Part shown: positions 34,443-43,388 of the stretch, piece by piece
Position numbering within the stretch: position 1 is the stretch's first letter
Layout: every line of letters starts with the position of its first letter
DNA from: Actinomadura madurae
GTDB lineage: Bacteria; Actinomycetota; Actinomycetes; Streptosporangiales; Streptosporangiaceae
Assembly: GCF_900115095.1 (NCBI RefSeq)
Contig: NZ_FOVH01000005.1
Span: 423,356 to 487,355, forward strand
DNA length: 64,000 nt
Direction of reading: 5' to 3'
Position numbers and translations under genes: made by a program
Notes under the pieces: generated by a model
Databases searched by the model: none
What the model saw: the letters and a program-made list of their open reading frames with translations, nothing else
Told to the model about the DNA's origin: nothing

Positions 34443-35354
34443 TCAGGCCGGGGCGGGGACGGCTCCGGGTGAGATCCCGGCGGCGCGTCCGGCCAGCACC
34501 TCGGTCAGCAGGCGGGCGGCGACGAGCGCCGTGGCGCCGCCGGTGTCGCGGCCGGGGACCAGGCCCACGATGTCGAGCCCGGCGAGGTCGACGTGCCGGG
34601 CCAGCATCCGGACGACGCCGAGCACCTCGCGGGTGGTGAGGCCGCCTGGCTCGGGGACGGCCACCGCGGGGGCGAAGGCGGGGTCGAGGACGTCCAGGTC
34701 GACGGACAGGTACACGGGCGCCGAGACCACCGAGACGATGCGGTCCAGGAACGGCGCGGCGCCCATCTCCTCCATGTCGGCCATGCTCCAGTACTCCGCG
34801 CCGGTCCCGGCGCCCCACCGCAGGTCGCCGCGGGTCGCGCCGAAGCCGCGCAGGCCGATCTGGAAGACGCGGGCCAGGTGGTCCCGCTCGATCATCCAGC
34901 GGACGGCGCCGGTGGCCGGGTCGCCGGTCGCCAGCCCCGCCGAGGCGGCGAGCCGGACGAGCGTGAGGGGCCGTCCGGCCGCGCCCGCCGCCGCGGCGAC
35001 GGCGGGCGCGGACGCGGCCGGGCCGCCGCCCAGCACGGCGAGCAGGGCGGCGTTCGCCCGGATCCGCGCCAGCCGCTCGGCGACCGCGCCGGGCCCGCCG
35101 GACGGGACGTTCAGGTCGCCGGCGTCGACGACCCGCAGCCGGTCGAAGATCTCGGTGTCGGTGGCCGGGTCGTAGGCGGCGGGCATCGGGCGGGCGGCGC
35201 GGCGGATCGCTCCGGGCCCGTCGTCCGGCGCCTCGGACGTGCCGCCCGCGCCCGGCGGCACGCCCACCACAGCGGCGTCGGCGCGCTCCCCGCCCGCCGT
35301 TCCGTCCGGTGCACACGGCAGTCCGGCGAAATTGCAGGTGCCCGGCGAATCCAT
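34443..35354 (-). CDS. Arginase/agmatinase-fold protein lacking most metal ligands
   Basis: A 303-residue ureohydrolase-fold protein. The C-terminal metal motif is intact (SVDLDVLDP, residues 217-225). However the GGDH motif reads GGGP (109-112) and the DAHxD motif reads AASAG (136-140), so the His and the Asp/His/Asp ligands of the binuclear Mn site are gone. It cannot be a normal arginase; it may be a structural or regulatory partner, or it may have a new active site. ATG at 35352-35354 has AGAGGGTGG upstream. It is divergent from the YcaO gene and converges on the ABC exporter. Confidence 0.8.
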   Translation of the reverse strand: MDSPGTCNFAGLPCAPDGTAGGERADAAVVGVPPGAGGTSEAPDDGPGAIRRAARPMPAAYDPATDTEIFDRLRVVDAGDLNVPSGGPGAVAERLARIRANAALLAVLGGGPAASAPAVAAAAGAAGRPLTLVRLAASAGLATGDPATGAVRWMIERDHLARVFQIGLRGFGATRGDLRWGAGTGAEYWSMADMEEMGAAPFLDRIVSVVSAPVYLSVDLDVLDPAFAPAVAVPEPGGLTTREVLGVVRMLARHVDLAGLDIVGLVPGRDTGGATALVAARLLTEVLAGRAAGISPGAVPAPA

Positions 35355-35481
35355 CTGCCACCCTCTTTTCCTGACGCCCTGGCCCGGTGCGGAAATCTAC
35401 GATAAACCAAAGGAAAGCATTTCCCGGCGAAGCAGGTGGAAAATAGCTATCTCCGGATTTCCGGACGCGCTGTCGACAGAA

Positions 35482-36639
35482 GTGCGCAAGACGTTTCGCG
35501 GCGGCACCGACCGGGCCGTCGCGCTGGAGGAGTCGCTGGCCAGGGCGACCGCATTGGCCGAGGTCGCGGGCATCACCCGGCTCGCCGACATCACCGGCCT
35601 GGACCGCCTCGGCATGCCCGTCCACACGGCGATCCGCCCGGCGGCGCGCAGCCTCGCCGCGTCCCAGGGAAAAGGCCTCCTGCCGGAAGCGGCGAAAGTG
35701 TCGGCGTTGATGGAGTCGCTGGAACTGTGGCACGCCGAGACCCATCATCTGCCATTCCGTTTCGATTCGGCGGCGGACCTGCGCGCCGCGGGCGAGGCGG
35801 TGGCGGAGGTCGAGGACCTCGTCCACTGCGCGTGCGGGAAGTTCCGTCCGGGCCTTCCGATGCGCTGGGTGCTCGGCCACGATCTGCCGTCGGGAACCGC
35901 GACCTGGGTGCCCTACGAGGTGGTGCACTGCGACTGGCGGCTCCCGGAGGTGTACGGCGAGCACGCGTTCGTCAACGGCTCCAACGGGCTCGCGTCCGGC
36001 AACACGCTGATCGAGGCCACCGTGCACGGGCTGTGCGAGGTGATGGAGCGGGACGCGGTCGCCGCGTTCGAGGACCTGGGCGAGGCCGGGGAGGCGGACC
36101 GGCGGGTCCGCGCCGGCTCCGTCGGCGACCCCGACTGCCGCGCCCTGCTCGACCTGCTGCGCGCCAGCGGCGTCGAATCGGTGATCTTCGACTGCACCTC
36201 CGACCTCGGCCTCGCCACCTTCGTCTGCTGGATGGTCGAGGTGGACCCGCCCTGGTACCACCCGCTGCCCCAGGCGCAGGGGGCGGGCGCGCACCCGCGC
36301 CGGGAGATCGCGCTGCTGCGCGCGCTGACCGAGGCCGCGCAGGCGCGCGCCAGCGTCATCGCCGGCTCCCGCGACGACATCGGCTGGGAGCGCTACCGGT
36401 GGTACTTCGACCAGCGGGAGCGCGCGGACATCGCGGGCACGCTGGCGCTTCCCGAGCGGCGGGACTTCGCGAGCATCCCGCACGCCGACCACGAGACGTT
36501 CAACGCGGACCTGGAGTGGCTCCTCGAACTGCTGGCCAAGGCGGGCGCCCGGCAGGCCATCGCCGTCGACCTCACCATGGCGGGCATCGGGCTGCCGGTG
36601 GTGAAGGTCGTCGTCCCCGGGCTGCGGTGGCGGCCGTGA
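35482..36639 (+). CDS. YcaO-family cyclodehydratase/thioamidase
   Basis: An ATP-dependent enzyme that phosphorylates peptide backbone amides and so installs azolines, amidines or thioamides. ATP-site stretches are QGKGLLPEAAKVSALMESLELWHAE, NGLASGNTLIEATVHGLCEVMERDA and LRALTEAAQARASVIAG. The family start appears as VRKTFRGGTDRAVALEESLARA. I take GTG at 35482; the frame is open upstream and non-canonical codons at 35419-35443 are alternatives. It ends VVKVVVPGLRWRP, without the terminal PxPxP of azoline-forming members. Its stop overlaps a TfuA gene, and no E1-like or FMN-dehydrogenase partner is in the window, so thioamidation of a peptide is the favoured role. Confidence 0.9.
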   Translation: MRKTFRGGTDRAVALEESLARATALAEVAGITRLADITGLDRLGMPVHTAIRPAARSLAASQGKGLLPEAAKVSALMESLELWHAETHHLPFRFDSAADLRAAGEAVAEVEDLVHCACGKFRPGLPMRWVLGHDLPSGTATWVPYEVVHCDWRLPEVYGEHAFVNGSNGLASGNTLIEATVHGLCEVMERDAVAAFEDLGEAGEADRRVRAGSVGDPDCRALLDLLRASGVESVIFDCTSDLGLATFVCWMVEVDPPWYHPLPQAQGAGAHPRREIALLRALTEAAQARASVIAGSRDDIGWERYRWYFDQRERADIAGTLALPERRDFASIPHADHETFNADLEWLLELLAKAGARQAIAVDLTMAGIGLPVVKVVVPGLRWRP

Positions 36640-37406
36640 GGCGGCGGCGGGGCGGGCCCGGCACGGTGGTGTTCGCCGGCCCCAGCCTGCCCGCGTCCAC
36701 GGCGCGGGCGCTGCTGCCGCGCGCGGACGTGCGCCCGCCGGCCGCGCTCGGGGACGTGCAGGCCGCCGTGCGGGACGGCGCGGGCGTCGTGGTGCTGGTC
36801 GACGGCTTCTTCGAACGGGTGCCGGCCGTCTGGCACAAGGAGCTGATGTTCGCGCTGTCGCGCGGCGTGCGGCTGTACGGCGGCGCCAGCATGGGCGCGC
36901 TGCGCGCCGCCGAGCTGCATCCCTTCGGCATGATCGGGGTCGGTGAGGTGTTCCGCCGGTTCCGGTGCGGCGAGCTGACCGGCGACGACGAGGTGACGGT
37001 CCTGCACGCGACGGCCCGCGGCGGCCACCGGGCGCTGAGCGAGGCGCTGGTCAACATCCGCGTCACGGTCGAGGCGGCGGTGCGCGACCGGGTGGTCACA
37101 TCGGACGTGGGGGCGGCGCTCACGGCGGCGGCGAAGGCCACCTACTACGCGGACCGCGCCTACGACCGGCTCCTGGACGACGCGGCGGACGCCGGCGTCG
37201 ACCCGGCGGCCCTCGACGCCTTCCGGCGCTGGCTGCCCTCCGGGGCCGTCGACCAGAAGCGCGCCGACGCGCTCCGCGTGCTCTGGGCGGCCGCCGCGGA
37301 CGCCGGCGCGCCGCCCCGACCGTCCTTCCCGTACGAGCGGACGTGGATCTGGCGGGACCTCATCGGTCCGGGCGCACCCCGGTCCGCCCGCCCTGACCAG
37401 GGCTAG
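36636..37406 (+). CDS. TfuA-like protein (YcaO partner)
   Basis: A 256-residue TfuA-core protein. TfuA works with YcaO enzymes in thioamide formation, probably by delivering sulfur. The conserved core VVVLVDGFFERVPAVWHKELMFALSRGVRLYGGASMGALRAAEL and MIGVGEVFRRF is evident. It starts at GTG 36636 within a GTGA overlap with the YcaO stop, so the two are translated together. The C-terminal 100 residues are helical. It ends 2 bp from the convergent AsnB-like gene. The YcaO-TfuA pairing is the strongest argument that a ribosomal peptide is a substrate in this cluster. Confidence 0.92.
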   Translation: MRRRRGGPGTVVFAGPSLPASTARALLPRADVRPPAALGDVQAAVRDGAGVVVLVDGFFERVPAVWHKELMFALSRGVRLYGGASMGALRAAELHPFGMIGVGEVFRRFRCGELTGDDEVTVLHATARGGHRALSEALVNIRVTVEAAVRDRVVTSDVGAALTAAAKATYYADRAYDRLLDDAADAGVDPAALDAFRRWLPSGAVDQKRADALRVLWAAAADAGAPPRPSFPYERTWIWRDLIGPGAPRSARPDQG

Positions 37407-37408
37407 TG

Positions 37409-38725
37409 TCAGGACGCCGTCGCGAGCCAGTCGTCCAGGAGCGCCAGGCGGCGCAGCACCGGCTCCGGGGTGCCCGGCGGCGGGACCGGTCCGTCCAACA
37501 GGCCCAGGTCGGCGCAGTGGCGGAACCCGCCCGGCGGCACCGCCGGCCGGTAGGCGTCGTCAGGGCCGGGAACGGGTGGCGCGACGGGCAGGTGCTCGCG
37601 GTGGCGCGGCGGCATCAGGCCCACCAGCGCGGCGCGCATCCGCTGGTACGGCACGGGCAGCGCGGGGTCGTACCGGCGGGCGAGGGGCATCGCCGACGCG
37701 CAGCGCACCACGCCGTCGTCGAGGAAGGGAAGGGCCCGCGGGGGTGCCGGCACCGCGGCGCCTCCGGGCTCGTCCACCAGGAAGGTGCCGTACCCGGCGA
37801 CCACCCGCTCCTGGACGGCGATGCGCCGCAGGTACGCCGCCTCCACCACGGCGGGACGCGCCCTGGCGAGCGCGGCCGTCACATCGTCCAGCCAGGTCGT
37901 CGCCCAGGCTCGGGCCGCGTCGCGCGCCGCCGCCGACAGCCCCTCCGGAGGCGGGGCGGCCGGCACGGCGAGGTTGCTGACGGCGAGGCGCGCGGCGCCG
38001 CCGCGTCCCGGGCGGGCCCGGCCGCCGAGCACGGCGAGGCCGTCCGCGAGCGGTCCGGCGGGTCCCGAGGTCCGCCACGCGTCGCGCAGATACCCGGGCA
38101 CGGCGCCGGGACCGAGATGCCGGGCCAGGAACCGCGGCGCGCCGAGCACCGCGTCCGCGCCGGACGGCGAGAGCAGGACGGTGGCGCCCTGGTCGGCGGC
38201 CAGCAGCGACGCCCGCGCGACGAACTCGGTGTGCCGGAGGTCGGGGGCCACCGGATTGCCCCGGCGGGGCGCCGGACGGAACCACCGCTCGGTCTCCACG
38301 ATCTGCGCCATCGCGCCGCGCGCCACCTCCGCGATCGTCCGCTGGGACCGGGCGGCCAGGCTCGTCCCGTCCGCCGCGACCCCGTCGGCGACGATCACCA
38401 GCAGCTGGCGCCCGGAGCGGCGGCAGAGATCCGCCGCCCGCTCGGTCAGGACGGCCGAGGCGAGATCGTTCACATACAGCAGGGCGACGTGGTCGTGCCC
38501 TTCCACGCAATCGGCCACCGCCGACGCGAACCGGTCGCGCAGCGCCACCGGATCGCCCCCGGCGGCCTCCTCGGCGGCCTCGACCGGCCGCTCCCCCAGT
38601 GCTCCGCCCTCCCAGGGGGAGGCCGGATGGCAGCCCAGGGCCAGCGACGGCGCCGACAGGTACCGGGCCAGCCGCTCGGCGGACGGGCGCGGCACCGCCG
38701 TCACCGCGTCGAGGGCGCCGGTCAT
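37409..38725 (-). CDS. Asparagine-synthetase-like paralogue 1, PP-loop lost
   Basis: A 438-residue relative of the synthetase half of AsnB. It keeps the SPWEG segment (residues 36-40) and the arrangement LTERAADLCRRSGRQLLVIV after the nucleotide loop. But the SGGxDS pyrophosphatase loop reads VNDLAS (85-90) and the second site reads PSGADAVLG. It is therefore unlikely to bind ATP in the normal way and is probably a scaffold or substrate-recognition partner of paralogue 3. It is the last gene of the minus-strand operon; its start overlaps the stop of paralogue 2 (ATGA). Confidence 0.75.
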   Translation of the reverse strand: MTGALDAVTAVPRPSAERLARYLSAPSLALGCHPASPWEGGALGERPVEAAEEAAGGDPVALRDRFASAVADCVEGHDHVALLYVNDLASAVLTERAADLCRRSGRQLLVIVADGVAADGTSLAARSQRTIAEVARGAMAQIVETERWFRPAPRRGNPVAPDLRHTEFVARASLLAADQGATVLLSPSGADAVLGAPRFLARHLGPGAVPGYLRDAWRTSGPAGPLADGLAVLGGRARPGRGGAARLAVSNLAVPAAPPPEGLSAAARDAARAWATTWLDDVTAALARARPAVVEAAYLRRIAVQERVVAGYGTFLVDEPGGAAVPAPPRALPFLDDGVVRCASAMPLARRYDPALPVPYQRMRAALVGLMPPRHREHLPVAPPVPGPDDAYRPAVPPGGFRHCADLGLLDGPVPPPGTPEPVLRRLALLDDWLATAS

Positions 38726-40134
38726 CCCGCCACCGCCCCGCGGTCCTCGGCGCCGCGGACCCAGATCTCGGCCGCCAGCGCCGCGGCCAGCTCGGCGGCG
38801 CCACCACAGCGGCGCCGCCAGTCGGGGCGCAGCAGCCCCAGGTCCACGCAGCGCTCCCCGTCGAGCGGGCAGGCCCGCCAGTAACGGTCGAACGACCGGT
38901 ACATGTGCCGGCCGTAGGAGGGGATCACCCGCTCGATCCCGTCCGGCAGCAGGTCGGCCAGCAGCCGGTGCTCCCGCAGGGCCGGGTCCGGGTGGCCCGC
39001 CGAGTACCGCGCCTCGGGCGGCAGGTCGTGGGCGTACGCGGCGAACGACGGGTCGAGGAACGGGGACGCCTCCGGCAGGCCGGTGGCGGGCGGTGACACG
39101 TCGTACGGGAACAGCCGGTGCAGCGCGAAGGCGGCGGGCCAGGCCGCGTCGGCCCGTGCGATGGTGCGCGCCCCCTCCTCCCGAAGGGCGTCCGACCAGG
39201 TGCGCGCCGCCGCGGCCATCGGCGCGGTGAGCGGTCCCGGCCGCCCGCCCTCTCCGTCCTCTCCGCCGAGTCCCGTCCACGCCCAGAACAGGCGGGCCGC
39301 CCGGCCCCGGCCGGTGCGGGGCAGCACGGCCGCCAGCAGCTCCCCCGCCGGGAACCGGGGCGCCTCGCGGCCGTCCCTCCAGTACACGGCCAGGTCGTGC
39401 AGGGACCGCGACCGCAGGTACCGCGCGGCGAGGTAGGGCGTGGCCCGCAGCAGCCGTTCGCCGCCCGTGCCGTGCAGCAGGATCTCGGCGCCGGCTTCCG
39501 CGGCGACGATGGCCGTGCCGCTGCGGAACCGCGGGACCATCTCGAACCGGGGTCCGTGCTCGCTCCACTCCGGCTCGGGCCACCGGCCGGGGACGGCCGC
39601 GACCGCCAGGTGGCGGCAGCGCAGGCCGAGATGCTCCAGCAGCCGCTCCGACAGGTGCCGGGAGCGGCGCCCCAGGTCGTCGGCGTCGTCGACCGTCACG
39701 GCGAGCAGCGTGCGGCCCGTCCGGCGGCACACCCGGGCCGCCCGGTCCACCAGCGCGGCCGATTCCAGGTCACCGGCCAGGGCCACCGCCACCGCCTCGC
39801 GGTCGCCGATGACCCGTTCGAGGACGCTCTCGAACCGCTCCGCGAACTCGGGGGGCGCGGACCGGCCCGACGGGCGCGGCGGCGCGAACCGCACGCGGGC
39901 CGAGTCCGCCCACGGCGACTCCGGGAACAGGCCGCGGTCCAGGGCCTGCGGGGTGAAGCCGGCCGCCAGCCGGGCGACCGAGAACGGGCCGCCGGCGGCG
40001 GGCCGGCCGGTGAGCCCGCCGTCGCCGCGGCGGTACCGCGGGGCGGTCTCGAAGGCCGCGTCCGGCCGTGGCGGCCGCGCGTAGCGGAAGGCGGGCAGGG
40101 CGGCTCGTCCGTGGTCGCGCGTCGTCGGCGTCAT
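38722..40134 (-). CDS. Asparagine-synthetase-like paralogue 2, degenerate PP-loop
   Basis: A 470-residue synthetase-domain homologue. The PP-loop is AGDLES (residues 120-125) in place of SGGIDS and the downstream site is GTGGERLL in place of GEGGDEIL, so it is partly decayed. The C-terminal half keeps family features such as FPYDV, SPFLDPSFAAYAHDLP and SYGRHMYRSFDRYWRACPL, which match the corresponding parts of paralogue 3. It lacks an N-terminal glutaminase domain. Overlaps of ATGA type link it to the S9 peptidase gene upstream and to paralogue 1 downstream. It is likely a non-catalytic subunit, or has weak activity. Confidence 0.75.
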   Translation of the reverse strand: MTPTTRDHGRAALPAFRYARPPRPDAAFETAPRYRRGDGGLTGRPAAGGPFSVARLAAGFTPQALDRGLFPESPWADSARVRFAPPRPSGRSAPPEFAERFESVLERVIGDREAVAVALAGDLESAALVDRAARVCRRTGRTLLAVTVDDADDLGRRSRHLSERLLEHLGLRCRHLAVAAVPGRWPEPEWSEHGPRFEMVPRFRSGTAIVAAEAGAEILLHGTGGERLLRATPYLAARYLRSRSLHDLAVYWRDGREAPRFPAGELLAAVLPRTGRGRAARLFWAWTGLGGEDGEGGRPGPLTAPMAAAARTWSDALREEGARTIARADAAWPAAFALHRLFPYDVSPPATGLPEASPFLDPSFAAYAHDLPPEARYSAGHPDPALREHRLLADLLPDGIERVIPSYGRHMYRSFDRYWRACPLDGERCVDLGLLRPDWRRRCGGAAELAAALAAEIWVRGAEDRGAVAG

Positions 40135-41966
40135 CGTCGTCCTCGGTCCAGGTGTGCGGCGAGAAAGCGGGCGACCGCGCGGGCCAGCCGGACGCGGCCG
40201 CGCCGTCCGGCGATGCCGTGGCCCTCGTCGCGGAACAGCAGCGGCTCGGTGGGACGGCCCGCCGCGGCCAGCGCGGCGGCGAACCGCTCGGTGTGCCGGA
40301 CGGGCACCAGCGGGTCCGCGCAGCCGTGCGCGAGCAGCACCGGCGTGTGGCAGGAGGCCGCGTGCCCGAGCGGGGAGCGGCGGGCCAGCCGGTCCCGGTC
40401 GCGGTCCGGATGCCCGACGCGGTGCAGGAAGTACCCGCGCGTCGGCAGCCGCGCGTCGCGGATGTGGGCCACGAAGTCGACCAGGTCCACCGGCGCGCAG
40501 ACGGCCACCGCGCAGGCGAACAGCCGGGGGCGCATGGTCGCCGCGACGAGCGCCGCGTAGCCGCCGTACGACTGGCCGGCGATGGCGACGCGTCCCGAGG
40601 CGGCGTGGCCCTCGCGGACGGCCCAGTGCACGGCGTCCTCCAGGTCGTCCTGCGGCGCGCCGCCCCAGTCGCCGTCGGCGGCGTCCAGGAAGCGGGGTCC
40701 GCTGCCGTCCGAGCCGCGGAAGTTGACCTGGAGGCAGGTGTAGCCGTGGCCGGCGAGCCAGTGCGGGTCCGGCTGGAACTCCCACGCGTCCCGCGTCCAA
40801 GGGCCGCCGTGGACGCGCAGCACCATCGGCCCCGGTTCGGGGCCCGCCGTCCGGGGGCGGGTGAGGTAGCCGTCCAGCGTCCAGCCGTCCCTGGCCTCGA
40901 ACGACACGGGACGCGGCGTGCCGAGCGTGCGCCGCCGCAGCGCCGGGTACGGGTCGCGCAGCGGTTCGCCGCGGCCCTCCTCGCGGTGCCACACGACGTG
41001 CGCGGGCGGGCTGTCGGCGCCGTCGAACCGCACCACCCAGGTCCGGTCGTTCCAGGACCTCGACACGATCTGCGGGTCGCCGGGGTTCATCCGCCGCAGC
41101 CCCTCCAGGGCGGCGCGGGCCTCGTCGTCGAGCGGGCGGTAGCGCGCCCGGGGGCCGGCGAACACCAGCAGTTGCGGCGCCCTGCTCCGCGGATGGGTCT
41201 CCACGTAGTCGAGGTCCGCGCCGTCCTGCGCGAAGACGGTCCGCTCCGCGCCGGAACCGAGGTCGACCGCGATGAGGCCCATGCGGCCGATCCCGGTCGG
41301 CGCCACGAACAGCAGCGCCCCGCCGTCCGCCGAGACCTCGACCGGATGCGTGGACAGCGCGGCGGGCGGCGGCACCTTGCGGACCACCGTCCAGCCGTCC
41401 CCGGACCGCGCCAGCACGTGCAGGACGCCGTCGTCGTCGAGCCTGGTCGCCGCGCGCAGCCGGTCGTCGCGGTCGAGGAACCACTGCCCGGCCTCGCCCG
41501 CCGCGTCGATCGGCACGGCGGCCCGGCCTGCGCCGGCGACGCGGTGGAGGACCAGGCGGCCGTCCGGGTCGCGCGCCGACAGCAGCGGCCCGAGTACGCG
41601 GTGGGTGTCGGGATCGACGAGGGTGAGGCCGGTCGCGCCCTCCGGGGTGACCTCGCCGCGCTTCCCGGTGGAGACGTCGACGGTGAACGCGCGGTCGCCG
41701 TCTCCGCCGTCGGCCAGGTAGAGCAGCGTGTCGCCGGACGGCAGCCAGCCGTGCGCCGTGATGCCGCGTTCCCGCGCCACGGTGCGCTCCACGCCGTCCA
41801 GGGCGCCGTCCACCACGCGGCGCACCGTGAGCGCCTCGCCGCGGCGGTGCCGGACGAGCTGGCTGACCCACGCGCCGTCCGCGCTCACGCCGATCTCCGT
41901 GACCGCCGGTTCGGCGAACAGTGCCCGCGCCGGGACGGCGCCCCGGCGGGCGGGGCGCACCCTCAT
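40131..41966 (-). CDS. S9-family serine peptidase (prolyl-oligopeptidase type)
   Basis: A 611-residue cytoplasmic peptidase: an N-terminal beta-propeller-like part (residues about 10-350) and a C-terminal alpha/beta-hydrolase. The nucleophile is in GQSYGGY (Ser near 465), the Asp in HGCADPLVP (near 549) and the His in DEGHGI (near 583). S9 enzymes act on small peptides, and some lasso-peptide isopeptidases belong to this fold. Here it sits between two asparagine-synthetase-like genes with ATGA overlaps on both sides, so it probably trims the leader or follower of the 43.5-kb peptide or acts on the mature product. Confidence 0.9.
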   Translation of the reverse strand: MRVRPARRGAVPARALFAEPAVTEIGVSADGAWVSQLVRHRRGEALTVRRVVDGALDGVERTVARERGITAHGWLPSGDTLLYLADGGDGDRAFTVDVSTGKRGEVTPEGATGLTLVDPDTHRVLGPLLSARDPDGRLVLHRVAGAGRAAVPIDAAGEAGQWFLDRDDRLRAATRLDDDGVLHVLARSGDGWTVVRKVPPPAALSTHPVEVSADGGALLFVAPTGIGRMGLIAVDLGSGAERTVFAQDGADLDYVETHPRSRAPQLLVFAGPRARYRPLDDEARAALEGLRRMNPGDPQIVSRSWNDRTWVVRFDGADSPPAHVVWHREEGRGEPLRDPYPALRRRTLGTPRPVSFEARDGWTLDGYLTRPRTAGPEPGPMVLRVHGGPWTRDAWEFQPDPHWLAGHGYTCLQVNFRGSDGSGPRFLDAADGDWGGAPQDDLEDAVHWAVREGHAASGRVAIAGQSYGGYAALVAATMRPRLFACAVAVCAPVDLVDFVAHIRDARLPTRGYFLHRVGHPDRDRDRLARRSPLGHAASCHTPVLLAHGCADPLVPVRHTERFAAALAAAGRPTEPLLFRDEGHGIAGRRGRVRLARAVARFLAAHLDRGRR

Positions 41967-43384
41967 GCCTCCACGCCGACCGGCTCGGCGCCGTGCTCCA
42001 GCGCCCCGGCGACCCACCGCTCGATGTTGCGCACGACGATCGGCAGCCGCAGGTGGACGCGTTCGAGGTCGAGCCTGTCCAGCGGGCGCAGCAGGCCCAG
42101 CCGCACGCACTCCAGCGGCCCGTCGGGGAGCACCTCCAGCGCGTGCCGCCGGAACTCGGGGTAGTAGTCCTGGCTGAAGGTCGGCAGGGCGCGGTGCGCG
42201 CGGGACGGGATCAGCCGGAAGTGCAGCGCCTTGTACCAGTGGTACGGGTACGGGCTGAGCCTGCGGAACCGGGCGGACGTCGGCAGGCCGAGCGCGTAGC
42301 CGAGGAAGGCGTCGTCGAAGAACGGGGAGCGCTGCGCGACCCCGGCGGAGAGCGGGTACGGGTCGAGGGCGAACGGGAAGCACAGGTCCCACATCGCGGC
42401 CTGCGTCCAGTCCCGGCCGTGGTCGCGTTCGGCGAACGTGGCGGCGCGCTCGTCCAGCCATTCCCTGCGGCGGACGCGGGCGATCTCCTGGTAGGGCGGC
42501 CGCAGGACGGGCTCGGGCAGGTCCCGGAGGAACGCCGACAGCTCGAACGCCGTGTAGAGCCGGCGGGACAGCCCCACCGGGAGCCGCGGCGCCGCGAAGG
42601 CGGCCAGCTCGGCGGCCGTGGCCGCCATCGACTCGCCGTTGACCGAGCCCCACAGGTAGGCGCGCAGGTCGCGCCACCGCCGCGACCGCGCGAGGTCGCG
42701 GGTCAGGTAGTGGCACGCGCCGAGGATCTCGTCGCCGCCCTCGCCCCAGAGCATCACCCCGGCGCCCATCTCCTCGGCGAGGTCCACCGAGGCCTGGAAG
42801 AGGCCGACGTAGTAGTCGTGGCGCGGGCCGGCGGGCGACCACGGCGGCTCCGGCAGGCTCCGCCACTCCGTCGGCACCACCGTGATGTCGAGGTCCAGGC
42901 CGAGGCCCCGCAGGGAGCGTTCGGCGACCATGCCCGTCGACCGGCCGAACTGGTCGCGCAGGCCCCAGGTGACGACGGCGAGCCTGCGGCCCTGCCGCCG
43001 GCACGCCTCGTGGGCGTGCCACAGCACGGCGGTGGAGTCGATGCCGCCGGAGAACATGACCACGACGGTGTCCGCGTCGCCCATCGACGCCTCGACCGCG
43101 GCGCGGAACCGGGCCGGCAGCTCGGCGGGGTCGGACGATCCCGGCGGCGGCAGCACCGGCGGGGCGTCGACCCGCCGCACCCCTTCCCACGGGCAGGCGG
43201 GCCGGAATTCCCCGTCCACCCACGGATTGGCGAAACTGGGCGCCAGCGAGGCCAGCGAGAACCTCCGGGCGGGCGCGATCTCCAGCGGATCGGCGGACCG
43301 CCGGCCGTCCGCCTCCGACAGGAAAAGGGGTCCGCCGGTGAACCGGGAGACCCCTTCCTCCTGAACGCGGTCAGGAGCTTTCAT
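41963..43384 (-). CDS. Asparagine-synthetase-like amide-forming enzyme, intact PP-loop (paralogue 3)
   Basis: A 473-residue enzyme with the catalytic synthetase domain of AsnB, which adenylates a carboxylate and joins it to an amine. SGGIDS (residues 112-117) and GEGGDEILG are intact. The N-terminal region keeps only the end of the glutaminase-like domain (CPWEGVRRV, 64-72), so ammonia from glutamine is unlikely; an amine on a peptide or small molecule is the likely acceptor, as in lasso-peptide cyclases and beta-lactam synthetase. ATG at 43382-43384 lies 4 bp after the stop of the 54-residue peptide gene, making that peptide its prime candidate substrate. Confidence 0.88.
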   Translation of the reverse strand: MKAPDRVQEEGVSRFTGGPLFLSEADGRRSADPLEIAPARRFSLASLAPSFANPWVDGEFRPACPWEGVRRVDAPPVLPPPGSSDPAELPARFRAAVEASMGDADTVVVMFSGGIDSTAVLWHAHEACRRQGRRLAVVTWGLRDQFGRSTGMVAERSLRGLGLDLDITVVPTEWRSLPEPPWSPAGPRHDYYVGLFQASVDLAEEMGAGVMLWGEGGDEILGACHYLTRDLARSRRWRDLRAYLWGSVNGESMAATAAELAAFAAPRLPVGLSRRLYTAFELSAFLRDLPEPVLRPPYQEIARVRRREWLDERAATFAERDHGRDWTQAAMWDLCFPFALDPYPLSAGVAQRSPFFDDAFLGYALGLPTSARFRRLSPYPYHWYKALHFRLIPSRAHRALPTFSQDYYPEFRRHALEVLPDGPLECVRLGLLRPLDRLDLERVHLRLPIVVRNIERWVAGALEHGAEPVGVEA

Positions 43385-43388
43385 GGAT

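Noticed and set aside
31306..36492. 1728-residue minus-strand ORF across the PhyH, ABC, arginase-fold and YcaO region
   Set aside because: Low-complexity shadow frame of high-GC genes; the forward and reverse genes in it have clear domains and ribosome sites.
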